DNA of 14,696 bases from Campylobacter sp. (GTDB lineage Bacteria > Campylobacterota > Campylobacteria > Campylobacterales > Campylobacteraceae), in assembly GCA_024680445.1 (NCBI GenBank), contig JAILCJ010000167.1, positions 1 to 14,696 of the forward strand, read 5' to 3'. The translations under genes and the position numbers were made by a program. Under the pieces are notes generated by a model. The model saw only the letters and a program-made list of their open reading frames with translations, did not search any database and was not told where the DNA came from. Positions 7,642 to 14,486 of the stretch are shown here, piece after piece. Every line of letters begins with the position of its first letter. Positions within the stretch are counted from its first letter, which is position 1.

Positions 7642-8709
7642 TTATTTTTTAAAAAAGTCATTTACAACCACGAATTTATCGTTGCCGTTTGATTTGATAC
7701 CAACATATTTTTCTGGAAATTGCGCTCTTAATTTTTCAAGCGCTATCTTAACCAAAACGCCGTCTAGTGGCTTAGTTTGGGCTCTGCCGGTATTTTGAAC
7801 CCTTTCTATGATCGGCACAAGATAACTTTGTATCATCTCTTCTTGATTTCTTAAAAATTGTGCTATTTCAAGGCGGATAGAAAGCGAATATTTCGCATTT
7901 AACCAGTTGTGTATAAGATAAGAAATCGCCTTATAACGATAGCCTTCTTTACCGATAAGCAAGGCGGCGTCATTGCCATCAAGCTCGATATATACGCAAT
8001 CATCACTATATTTACTAACTTCTATCTTATTTATCTGAAACAAACTAGCCGCAAAAAGCTGTTCAAGACCTTGTTTTATCTGTGGCAAAACCACTTCAAA
8101 ATCAACCTCAACTTTTTCTCTTTTGTTTTCTTCTTTTGCGATAGGAGTATTGAAGTTATCAATGATAGAGTTATCAAGTATGCTTTGAGATTTTTTTGCG
8201 TCTCGATTTATCTCGGTTATTTCTGCGATTTGCTCGTTTTTTTGCTCGACATTTTGCTCTTTTGGCGACTCGCTTGCTGTCAAATTTGTTTCATCAAGAC
8301 GTTTGATAACATAGTCATTTTGTGCTTTTGGCTCTTGATTGTTTTCACCAAAGGCATTTTTAGCCAAGATATCATTTTTTTCACTTAGACTTTGTTTTGG
8401 TTCATTTCTTTTGGTCTTTTTTTGTTTTCTACGCTCTTTTTTCTCGTTATTTTCAGCTTTTGCTTGTTGAGATGTTTCATTTGAATTTTGATTTTTTTGT
8501 TCGAAATGTTTTTTATTTTCACGTTTTTTATCAAAATTTCTTTGAGATTTTTCCAAATTTGCTTCTATGATAGCGTTTTTCTTAAAAAAGCCCAAAAAAC
8601 CAGAACTTGGGTGCTGGATAACCTTAATATCAAGGTTTGTGACAGAGCAATTTAACTCTTGTGCCGCCTTTTGAAATGCTTCTTGGAGATTTTCAGCTTC
8701 TATACGCAT
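7642..8709 (-). CDS. jag: Jag/KhpB-type RNA-binding protein (Jag_N, KH and degenerate R3H domains)
   Basis: This cytoplasmic RNA-binding protein is usually encoded next to yidC, as here. Its 355 residues comprise the Jag_N domain at 1-52 (signature SSGFLGFFKKNAIIE at 35-49), a charged, probably disordered linker at about 53-198 rich in Lys, Glu, Asn and Gln, a KH domain at about 236-290 with the GxxG loop GKEG (253-256), and an R3H-like domain at about 296-352. The Arg and His that name the R3H domain (R-x-x-x-H, usually RRIIH) are missing; VLVKIALE stands in their place, so binding there may be altered. The ATG overlaps the yidC stop codon by one base (TAATG), which implies coupled translation. 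In Gram-positive bacteria KhpB acts with KhpA in control of cell division and elongation. The role in campylobacters is unproven. Confidence 0.9.
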   Translation of the reverse strand: MRIEAENLQEAFQKAAQELNCSVTNLDIKVIQHPSSGFLGFFKKNAIIEANLEKSQRNFDKKRENKKHFEQKNQNSNETSQQAKAENNEKKERRKQKKTKRNEPKQSLSEKNDILAKNAFGENNQEPKAQNDYVIKRLDETNLTASESPKEQNVEQKNEQIAEITEINRDAKKSQSILDNSIIDNFNTPIAKEENKREKVEVDFEVVLPQIKQGLEQLFAASLFQINKIEVSKYSDDCVYIELDGNDAALLIGKEGYRYKAISYLIHNWLNAKYSLSIRLEIAQFLRNQEEMIQSYLVPIIERVQNTGRAQTKPLDGVLVKIALEKLRAQFPEKYVGIKSNGNDKFVVVNDFFKK

Positions 8710-10271
8710 TATGCTTTTACCTCTTTGTGTTTTTCAAATAATTTATTGACAAAAATTTGTTGGATAACCGAACAAACATTATTGACAAACCAGTAAAGTG
8801 TAAGACCAGCCGGGAAAGTTACGAAAAATACCAAGAAAATAAGTGGTAAAAATTTCATTATCTTTTCTTGCATAGGGTCGGTGAAATTTGTTGGAGTGAT
8901 TTTTTGTTGTAAAAACATAGTCACAGCCATTAAAATCGGCAAAACAAAATAAGGATCTTTAAGCGATAAATCGTTTATCCAAAGTATCCATTCTGCACCT
9001 TTTAACTCGATAGCATTTAGCAAAACCCTATAAATTGCGAAAAATATCGGAATTTGCAAAAGTATCGGCAAACAACCACCCATAGGATTTGCACCATTTT
9101 TACGATAAAGCTCCATTACGCTGGCATTGAGTTTTTGCGGATCGCCTTTATATTTTGCTTGAAGCTCTTTCATCTTTGGAGCAAGCTCTTTCATTTTATT
9201 CATAGATAACATGCCCTTGTAGGTAAGCGGGAATAAAATTATTCTTATGATAAGAGTAAATATAACTATCGCCCAACCCCAGTTACCTATGTGCGAATTC
9301 AAAAAGTCAAGGAATTTAAACATAGGTTTTGCGATGAAGGTAAACCAACCGTATTCAACCACATCGCCAAGTCTAGCATCTATGCTGGTTAAAAGTTTAT
9401 GATCCTTTGGTCCTATATAACCACCGGCTTTAAATTCGCCGTTTGCCTTTATAAAAACCAAGGAATTCTTTTGTGCGTCCGTGTTCATATAGACATTAAA
9501 TTTCGTATCAAAATTATAAAGCAAGGTTGTGTAATAACGATCTGACGCTGCTGCGATGTTAATATCATCAAAAATTTCATTGCCGTTTATATCATCGTCT
9601 TCTAAAATTTCAAGTTTTTCATCGGCGTGTTGCAAAAGTGCTCCATGCACGGTATAACCATCAACTATGACATTAGGGCGAAAACCCGGAGTAATGAAAT
9701 AATCAATATTTTTGCTAGTACTTACAACAACTTCGTATCTACCATTTGGATAAAAGGTAATTTTTTTGTTTATACTCAAATCTTTTAATTTTTGAGTTAA
9801 AGTTATGCTTTGTGCTTCATTTGTAAGCTCGATCGAATTCTTATCTGCCGTATATGACGTGTTAAAGGCTTCGTTATTTACATTTTGATCTGAAAATCTT
9901 AATTCTAGTGCAAGGGGTGAGGCGCCTGCAAGTTGAGTTCGCTCTCCATTTTCTAATCTAAATTTTTCTTCATTTAAATAAAATTCGCTGATTCTGCCGT
10001 AAATGTCAATACTAGCTTCAAAATTTTTAGCCTTTATCTTGACAAGTTCTTCGGACTTGTTTGTAGTAATTGGAGCAACAGGGTTTTGTTTATCTTGTGG
10101 GGCTTGATTTTGCGAGTTTGTTTGAATATTTTGTGTTTGAGTTTGGACACTGCTTTGATTTAGATCTTGCGGTGGAACTTTTGGTATAAAAAAATAATCA
10201 TAAGCAACGAAAAAAAGTATCGATAAAACCGTAGCTAAGAGAATTCTTTTTTGTTGTGAAAGATTTTCCAT
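8709..10271 (-). CDS. yidC: Membrane protein insertase YidC
   Basis: YidC inserts and folds inner-membrane proteins, alone or with SecYEG. The 520 residues fit the Gram-negative type. A first membrane helix lies at about 9-28. A Gln/Asn/Pro-rich tether covers about 30-65. The large periplasmic P1 domain covers about 70-310. A conserved C-terminal core with five helices starts at about 329: GNWGWAIVIFTLIIRIILFPL carries the groove arginine Arg343 typical of the family, followed by the cytoplasmic helical hairpin MKELAPKMKELQAKYKGD, the signature NPMGGCLPILLQIPIFFAIY, and PLIFLVFFVTFPAGLTLYW. The tail is short and basic (KLFEKHKEVKA). The ATG has AAGGA 7 nt upstream. It starts 17 nt after yidD, and its stop codon overlaps the jag start, which fits one operon for membrane insertion. 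Confidence 0.97.
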   Translation of the reverse strand: MENLSQQKRILLATVLSILFFVAYDYFFIPKVPPQDLNQSSVQTQTQNIQTNSQNQAPQDKQNPVAPITTNKSEELVKIKAKNFEASIDIYGRISEFYLNEEKFRLENGERTQLAGASPLALELRFSDQNVNNEAFNTSYTADKNSIELTNEAQSITLTQKLKDLSINKKITFYPNGRYEVVVSTSKNIDYFITPGFRPNVIVDGYTVHGALLQHADEKLEILEDDDINGNEIFDDINIAAASDRYYTTLLYNFDTKFNVYMNTDAQKNSLVFIKANGEFKAGGYIGPKDHKLLTSIDARLGDVVEYGWFTFIAKPMFKFLDFLNSHIGNWGWAIVIFTLIIRIILFPLTYKGMLSMNKMKELAPKMKELQAKYKGDPQKLNASVMELYRKNGANPMGGCLPILLQIPIFFAIYRVLLNAIELKGAEWILWINDLSLKDPYFVLPILMAVTMFLQQKITPTNFTDPMQEKIMKFLPLIFLVFFVTFPAGLTLYWFVNNVCSVIQQIFVNKLFEKHKEVKA

Positions 10272-10288
10272 ATAGTTTCCTTATAAGC

Positions 10289-10609
10289 TTAAAAGGCTTT
10301 TATAACATAAAATTTGCCCTCTTTATATGGGACAAACCAAAATTTGATATCTTGCAAATTTGATCTTTTAGGGTCAAAATTTTGCTTAAATTTTTTTTTG
10401 ATTATGGGGTAGTCTATACCACCTTTAAAAAGCTGATTGCAACGCAAAATTCGTAAAAATGTTGCTAGAAGTGCTAAAAAAATTTGATTATTTTTTAACT
10501 GCCAAATGGCAAATTCCGAACAAGTAGGATAGTATCTGCAAGAACTCGGAGTAAATTTAGAGATATAACTTTGATAAAATTTAATGCAAGAAAGCAAAAG
10601 CCTTCTCAT
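10289..10609 (-). CDS. yidD: Membrane protein insertion efficiency factor YidD
   Basis: YidD is a small inner-membrane-associated protein that helps insert membrane proteins and is almost always encoded between rnpA and yidC. The family pattern is plain: YQSYISKFTPSSCRYYPTCS with two cysteines, a third cysteine in LRILRCNQLF, and the GGIDYP segment that corresponds to the usual GGxDPVP. I place the start at ATG 10607-10609 ([11 protein letters not shown], 106 aa). It overlaps the rnpA stop codon as ATGA and has AGG 9 nt upstream. An in-frame TTG three codons further upstream (10616-10618) is a poorer choice. The C-terminus is about 30 residues longer than the compact family core and is basic (KKKFKQNFDPKR, then FWFVPYKEGKFYV). 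Confidence 0.93.
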   Translation of the reverse strand: MRRLLLSCIKFYQSYISKFTPSSCRYYPTCSEFAIWQLKNNQIFLALLATFLRILRCNQLFKGGIDYPIIKKKFKQNFDPKRSNLQDIKFWFVPYKEGKFYVIKAF

Positions 10610-10941
10610 TTTAAACAACCTAGTTTTTTAAGCGACCATTTTAGATTTTTTTGAATTTTGTCAAATTCTGCACTATCTATACCGCTTTTAGCGACCATTA
10701 TATATACACCATTTTCAAGTTCAGATGAAACATTAACAAAAGCCGATCGCAACCGCCTTTTGGCTTTGTTGCGAATAACTGCTTTACCTACTTTTTTGCT
10801 TGCAACGACAGCAATTTTTTTATCATCGCTGGGCTTATAAAACACGACACAAACATCGCTGTGCCATATCTTGCCCTCTTTATAAATTAGTGAAAAAAGC
10901 TTTGAATCGTTTAAAGATTCAAAACCAACTAAGCTGCCAAT
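10606..10941 (-). CDS. rnpA: Ribonuclease P protein component, start codon uncertain
   Basis: RnpA is the protein that helps the RNase P RNA bind and cut precursor tRNAs. The conserved core reads [21 protein letters not shown], the RNR-type signature. The first conventional start, GTG at 10843-10845, would give only 79 aa and would cut off the N-terminal fold. The same frame stays open upstream to 10947 and clearly encodes family sequence ([20 protein letters not shown], aligning with B. subtilis FQKVFKHG), but contains no ATG, GTG or TTG before the in-frame stop at 10948-10950. The best in-frame option is ATT at 10939-10941, with AAAGG 9 nt upstream, giving 111 aa and overlapping the rpmH end. 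Alternatively a single T is missing from the TTTT run just after the rpmH stop, in which case TTG at 10926-10928 would be the start. The end overlaps the yidD start as ATGA. Confidence 0.85.
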   Translation of the reverse strand: MGSLVGFESLNDSKLFSLIYKEGKIWHSDVCVVFYKPSDDKKIAVVASKKVGKAVIRNKAKRRLRSAFVNVSSELENGVYIMVAKSGIDSAEFDKIQKNLKWSLKKLGCLK

Positions 10942-11063
10942 CTTTTTCTACCTTTTGCGCGTCTGGCGTTGATTACCTTACGACCATTTTTAGTTTTCAT
11001 CCTTAAACGAAATCCGTGAGTTCGTTTTTTAGGGGTATTGTGAGGTTGATATGTTCTTTTCAT
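10929..11063 (-). CDS. rpmH: 50S ribosomal protein L34
   Basis: L34 is a small basic protein of the large ribosomal subunit. The 44-residue product starts [19 protein letters not shown], continues [19 protein letters not shown] and ends KRLAA, which is the full family pattern. The ATG at 11061-11063 has AAGGA 5 nt upstream (AAGGACAAAAATG). It is the first gene of the rpmH - rnpA - yidD - yidC - jag - mnmE cluster. Its end probably overlaps or abuts the start of rnpA. In many bacteria dnaA and the origin lie just upstream of rpmH, but here a TRAP transporter does. Confidence 0.98.
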   Translation of the reverse strand: MKRTYQPHNTPKKRTHGFRLRMKTKNGRKVINARRAKGRKRLAA

Positions 11064-11079
11064 TTTTGTCCTTAAAGAG

Positions 11080-11103
11080 AATATAAAAGCGTGAGTCTAG
11101 CAA
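11080..11103 (-). promoter_or_regulatory. Candidate promoter of the rpmH operon
   Basis: Two -10-like elements lie in the 95-nt gap upstream of rpmH: an extended type TGC-TAGACT (11102 to 11094) and TATATT (11085 to 11080). The second would place the transcript start right at the ribosome binding site, so the first is the better fit. There is no convincing -35. The position, between a separate transporter gene and a strong housekeeping operon, demands a promoter, but the exact box is a guess. Confidence 0.35.
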
Positions 11104-11118
11104 AGCAATGCTTAAAAT

Positions 11119-11132
11119 CCTTTGAATAAAGG
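11119..11132 (-). terminator. Short hairpin after the TRAP permease gene
   Basis: The minus strand reads CCTTT-ATTC-AAAGG and then ATTTT, a perfect 5-bp stem with a 4-nt loop, 26 nt after the permease stop codon. The stem is short and the U run is interrupted. It is the only terminator-like element between the transporter and the rpmH operon. Confidence 0.3.
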
Positions 11133-11158
11133 TCCAAAAAGCGTTTTTGCCAAGAAGC

Positions 11159-13213
11159 TTACTGCGTTAAAACTGCCTTTTCATTTTTATTTTTTATCCA
11201 CTGCGTCATAAATACAAAAGCATAAATCAACGCTCCGATGGCGTATCCTGCATATTCGTTAGCGATGATAGAATACTTCGCACAAATATTTGGCACCAAG
11301 GCAAGGGCAACGACTGGAAGCAAAAGCACCCTCTCCCAAATTCTTAGCTTTGTTACAAAATATCCTTGCACAATAGATGAAAAAGCAAACATACCCACCA
11401 AAGCCATTACAAAAACAAGCGTGATTTCAAAAGGATTGCTCATCCAGATTATGCCATCAGAACTCATAGGATCTGCCGGATTTACGCCCTCGATAAGCAT
11501 AAGTTTGCTATTAAAGAAAAAGGCAAATGGCAAAATCGCTGTTCGCAAATCATACATAAAGCCTTGCAAACCAACGATTACTGGATTTGCTTTGGCTATG
11601 CCAGCCGCCGCATAAGCTGCTATACCAACCGGAGGCGTATCGTCCGCTAAAATTCCAAAATAAAACACAAACAAATGCACCGCAATGGCTGGCACCAAAA
11701 AGCCGTTTTTATAAGCCAACATCAAAATAACCGGTGCAACAAGCGAACTTACGACTATATAATTTGCCGTGGTTGGCAAACCCATGCCAAGTATAAGCGA
11801 CATAAGTGCTGTTAAAAGCAAAATCAAAATTATATTATTGCCGGCGATTTGCTCGACAAGATCTGATAAAACCTGACCAAGACCAGTCAAAGAAATAGAA
11901 CCCACGATGATGCCTGCTATCGCCGTTGCAGCCGCTACTGTTGTCATATTTTTTGCCGCTGCTATCATAGCCCAAACGATATCTATAAAGCCCATAAACA
12001 AATCATCTTTGCCGATTTTTTCGCCCTGTGCTATTTTTCTAACTGGCTCTTGAAAAATCATGATCAAAAATAAAAATCCTATGGCATTAAAAGCAGCCGA
12101 AATGGCTGATTCTTTGGCTATCAAAAGAGTGTATAAAAGTATGGCTATCGGACTTAGATAATGCACCCCACTTAAAAAAATTCGCATTTTTGATTCGTAT
12201 GCACTACCTTCTATGCCTTTTAAGCCAAGTTTGCAACTCTCTAAATGCACGATAAAAAATAGCGAAATATAACACGCAAAAGCCGGTATCACAGCCGCAA
12301 CCATAACATTTGTATAACTCATGCCTAAAAATTCGGCGATGATAAAGGCTGCCGCACCCATGATAGGTGGCATGAGCTGACCATTTACGCCGGCTGCAAC
12401 TTCAACGGCGGCGGCTTTTGTGCGAGTAAGTCCTGCCTTTTTCATAAGCGGGATAGTAAAAGTGCCAACAGTTACGACATTTGCGGTAGAACTACCGCTA
12501 ACCATGCCTGTTAAACCACTTGCTATTACCGACGCCTTTGCTGGGCCACCGCGAAATTTGCCAAGCAAAGCAAAGGCAAGATTTATAAAGTATTGTCCAG
12601 CGCCTGCACGCTCCAAAAGTGAGCCAAAAAGCACAAAAAGATAAATAAAACTCACGCTAACACCGATAGGAACGCCAAAAACACCCTCTGTTGTCAAAAA
12701 CATATGTCCGGCTAATTTTTGTATGCTAGCCCCTTGGTGAGCGATAATGTCTGGCATGTATTGTCCGAAATAATCATAAGCCAAAAAAACTAAGCATATT
12801 ATCGGCAAGGCAGGACCTAAAACCCTTCGTCCAGCCTCCAAAAGTAAAACCACAGCCAAACACGAAATGACGATATCTTGAAGCAAATAATCCCCCGGCC
12901 TATTTGCAAGAGCATAAAATTCTATGGCTGGATACAAAACCGCACAAGTTACTAAAATACAAAACAAAATATCATAAAACGGCACCTTTGTATGTGCGGC
13001 CTTGTGAAATTTGACAGGATAAAGCAAAAAAATCAAACAAACACCAAAAGCAAGGTGAATAGAACGAGAAATGGTTGTATTTATCGGAAAATACGCTATA
13101 TAAAGTTGGAAAAGCGACCAAGAAAGGCAAATTCCAGCAACAAGGTAATTATAAAAAGGCGTTTTTATCTCTCTTGTTTTTACCTCGACAAATTGTTCTT
13201 CGTTTTCGTTCAT
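11159..13213 (-). CDS. TRAP transporter fused permease (4TM/12TM), TAXI type
   Basis: This is the membrane part of a tripartite ATP-independent (TRAP) uptake system, driven by an ion gradient and fed by a periplasmic receptor, probably the one encoded upstream. With the start at ATG 13211-13213 the protein has 684 residues. An N-terminal DctQ-like block of about four helices (roughly 20-145) is fused to a DctM-like block of about twelve. The M part shows GPALPIICLVFLAYDYFGQY, SGLTGMVSGSSTANVVTVG (GSSTANV at 240-246), LMPPIMGAAAFI at 280-291, and LILGMGLPTTANYIV, all typical of fused TAXI permeases. The ATG has AAGGA 7 nt upstream. The frame is open further up to a GTG at 13336, but those 41 residues are AT-driven, lack a ribosome binding site and do not resemble the family. 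The substrate cannot be read from the sequence. Confidence 0.93.
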   Translation of the reverse strand: MNENEEQFVEVKTREIKTPFYNYLVAGICLSWSLFQLYIAYFPINTTISRSIHLAFGVCLIFLLYPVKFHKAAHTKVPFYDILFCILVTCAVLYPAIEFYALANRPGDYLLQDIVISCLAVVLLLEAGRRVLGPALPIICLVFLAYDYFGQYMPDIIAHQGASIQKLAGHMFLTTEGVFGVPIGVSVSFIYLFVLFGSLLERAGAGQYFINLAFALLGKFRGGPAKASVIASGLTGMVSGSSTANVVTVGTFTIPLMKKAGLTRTKAAAVEVAAGVNGQLMPPIMGAAAFIIAEFLGMSYTNVMVAAVIPAFACYISLFFIVHLESCKLGLKGIEGSAYESKMRIFLSGVHYLSPIAILLYTLLIAKESAISAAFNAIGFLFLIMIFQEPVRKIAQGEKIGKDDLFMGFIDIVWAMIAAAKNMTTVAAATAIAGIIVGSISLTGLGQVLSDLVEQIAGNNIILILLLTALMSLILGMGLPTTANYIVVSSLVAPVILMLAYKNGFLVPAIAVHLFVFYFGILADDTPPVGIAAYAAAGIAKANPVIVGLQGFMYDLRTAILPFAFFFNSKLMLIEGVNPADPMSSDGIIWMSNPFEITLVFVMALVGMFAFSSIVQGYFVTKLRIWERVLLLPVVALALVPNICAKYSIIANEYAGYAIGALIYAFVFMTQWIKNKNEKAVLTQ

Positions 13214-13336
13214 ATAAAAATCCTTGTAAATCCTAAAAGCAAAATTTCTTAATAATTTTTGCATTTTTATCAAATTTGCTTTTAAAATTTCATATTTTTG
13301 CTTTGAAATTTCTTGAAAATACTGAAATATTCTCAC

Positions 13337-13383
13337 AATTTTGCAAATTTTAGTTTAGATTTTTTTCTAAAATTTGCAAAATT
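13337..13383. repeat. Perfect 17-bp inverted repeat in the receptor-permease intergenic region
   Basis: AATTTTGCAAATTTTAG (13337-13353) and its exact complement CTAAAATTTGCAAAATT (13367-13383) surround a 13-nt loop that is almost all T on the plus strand. It lies in a 300-nt non-coding stretch (13214-13513) between the two TRAP genes. A second small palindrome, TCAAATTT / AAATTTGA (13391-13398 and 13401-13408), lies just beside it. I see no gene in this stretch. Confidence 0.7.
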
Positions 13384-13447
13384 TTGTATATCAAATTTAA
13401 AAATTTGAAGTTTTTGTAAGTTTTAAAATTTCAAATTTGATAAGTGA

Positions 13448-13479
13448 TTTTGGACTTTTGATAAAACAAAAGCCCAAAA
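13448..13479 (-). terminator. Second stem-loop downstream of the TAXI receptor gene
   Basis: In minus-strand reading, TTTTGGGCTTTTG, a 6-nt loop and CAAAAGTCCAAAA form a 13-bp stem with one G-U pair. There is no U tract after it. It follows the receptor's first stem-loop directly, so the pair may act together to stop or slow transcription, or to protect the receptor mRNA. Confidence 0.45.
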
Positions 13480-13483
13480 TTTC

Positions 13484-13508
13484 AAAACATCAAAAAAGCT
13501 GATGTTTT
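13484..13508 (-). terminator. First stem-loop downstream of the TAXI receptor gene
   Basis: AAAACATCA and TGATGTTTT form a 9-bp stem around a 7-nt loop, 5 nt after the receptor stop codon. The 3' arm ends in TTTT and is followed by GAAATTTT. It resembles a weak rho-independent terminator and would lower permease expression relative to the receptor. Confidence 0.5.
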
Positions 13509-13513
13509 TTAAA

Positions 13514-14452
13514 TTATTTTAAAATTCCAGCCTCTTTAAAAACTGCCTCGGCAGCTGGGTGAAGCGGTGCTGAAAGTCCTTCGACCAAACTTTGTTTTGT
13601 GATAGATTTTAGTGCTGGGTGAAGGGTTTTGTATTCATCAAAATTATCAACTATGGCTTTAACAACAGCTTTTACAGCTGCATCGCTAACGCCTTTGTTT
13701 GCGACCAAAACAGCTTTTACACCTATGGTATTAACATCTTTATCTACGCCTTCGTAAGTGCCAGCTGGTATAACGCCTTTTGCAAAATACGGAAATTCGC
13801 TTAACATTTTGTCTATCTCGGCTCCGTCAATGCTTAAAATATCGATAGGCAAAGAATTTGCCGCATCGGTAATGTTTGCAGTTGGGTGTCCGACCATAAA
13901 TGTATAGCCATCGATTTTTTTATCTTTTAAGGCGTGTGGGCATTCTTGAACGGTCAAAACGCCACGATAGCCAAGTTTTTCAACATCAAAATTTTTAGCT
14001 TTCAAAACCGCAAGCGTGGTTACTTCGTTGCCACTGCCGGGATTGCCAACATTAAATTTTTTACCAGCTAGATCATCGATCTTAGCGATATTTTCGCTTT
14101 TTGAAACAACAAAAGCCAAAAGCTCAGGATAGATAGAAATAACAGAGCGTAAATTTTCATCGGCTGCACCTTCAAATTTGCCCTTGCCGTTGTATTTATC
14201 ATAAACAACATCGCTTTGAACAAAGCCGAAAGTAAGCTCGTTTTTAAGGACATTATTGACATTATAAACCGAACCGCCGGTTGATTGGACAGAACATTTG
14301 ATATTTGGGTCTTTATTTACCAAACGACAAACTGCACCACCGATAGGATAATAAGTGCCTGTCATACCGCCAGTACCGATACTGACGAATTCTTTCGCGG
14401 CAAGACTAGAAGCTAAAAGCAAAGCCGAGAGCAATACGGAAGTTTTTTTCAT
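13514..14452 (-). CDS. TAXI-family TRAP transporter solute receptor (periplasmic)
   Basis: This secreted binding protein captures the substrate and delivers it to the TRAP permease. From ATG 14450-14452 it has 312 residues. Residues 1-19 form a signal peptide (MKKTSVLLSALLLASSLAA). The mature start KEFVSIGTGGMTGTYYPIGG, then STGGSVYNVNNV (57-68) and FNVGNPGSGNE are hallmarks of the TAXI (BCSP31-like) family. Cys42 and Cys53 stand where many family members have cysteines, and may form a disulfide. The ribosome binding site is excellent (AAGGAGAACAAATG). The frame is open to an ATG at 14557, but the extra 35 residues are Lys/Phe-rich, lack a ribosome binding site and would bury the signal peptide. 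Few TAXI ligands are known; glutamate-type compounds are examples. The permease gene lies 300 nt downstream, beyond two stem-loops. Confidence 0.94.
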   Translation of the reverse strand: MKKTSVLLSALLLASSLAAKEFVSIGTGGMTGTYYPIGGAVCRLVNKDPNIKCSVQSTGGSVYNVNNVLKNELTFGFVQSDVVYDKYNGKGKFEGAADENLRSVISIYPELLAFVVSKSENIAKIDDLAGKKFNVGNPGSGNEVTTLAVLKAKNFDVEKLGYRGVLTVQECPHALKDKKIDGYTFMVGHPTANITDAANSLPIDILSIDGAEIDKMLSEFPYFAKGVIPAGTYEGVDKDVNTIGVKAVLVANKGVSDAAVKAVVKAIVDNFDEYKTLHPALKSITKQSLVEGLSAPLHPAAEAVFKEAGILK

Positions 14453-14480
14453 TTGTTCTCCTTGTAAAAAAAGTGCTATT

Positions 14481-14486
14481 ATTTTA
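14481..14486 (-). promoter_or_regulatory. Candidate -10 box for the TAXI receptor gene
   Basis: The minus strand reads ATG-TAAAAT-AATAG, a TAAAAT box preceded by TG and ending 28 nt before the receptor ATG. There is no clear -35. The remaining upstream sequence to the window edge (14487-14696) is very AT-rich. I see no gene in it, only a small AAGC-ATG-GCTT hairpin near 14664-14674. Confidence 0.35.

Noticed and set aside
7909..8388. A 159-codon plus-strand frame rich in Phe, Leu and Ile
   Set aside because: It is the antisense of the Lys/Glu/Asn-rich linker of jag. Stop codons are rare there because of composition, and it has no family resemblance or ribosome binding site.
10610..10618. TTG start for yidD three codons upstream
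   Set aside because: The ATG at 10609 forms the common ATGA overlap with rnpA and matches the family start.
11064..11158. Replication origin next to rpmH
   Set aside because: There is no dnaA gene and no cluster of DnaA boxes that I can see. In campylobacters dnaA is not next to rpmH.
13214..13336. N-terminal extension of the TRAP permease to a GTG at 13336
   Set aside because: There is no ribosome binding site, the residues are AT-driven and unlike the family, and ATG 13213 has AAGGA at good spacing.
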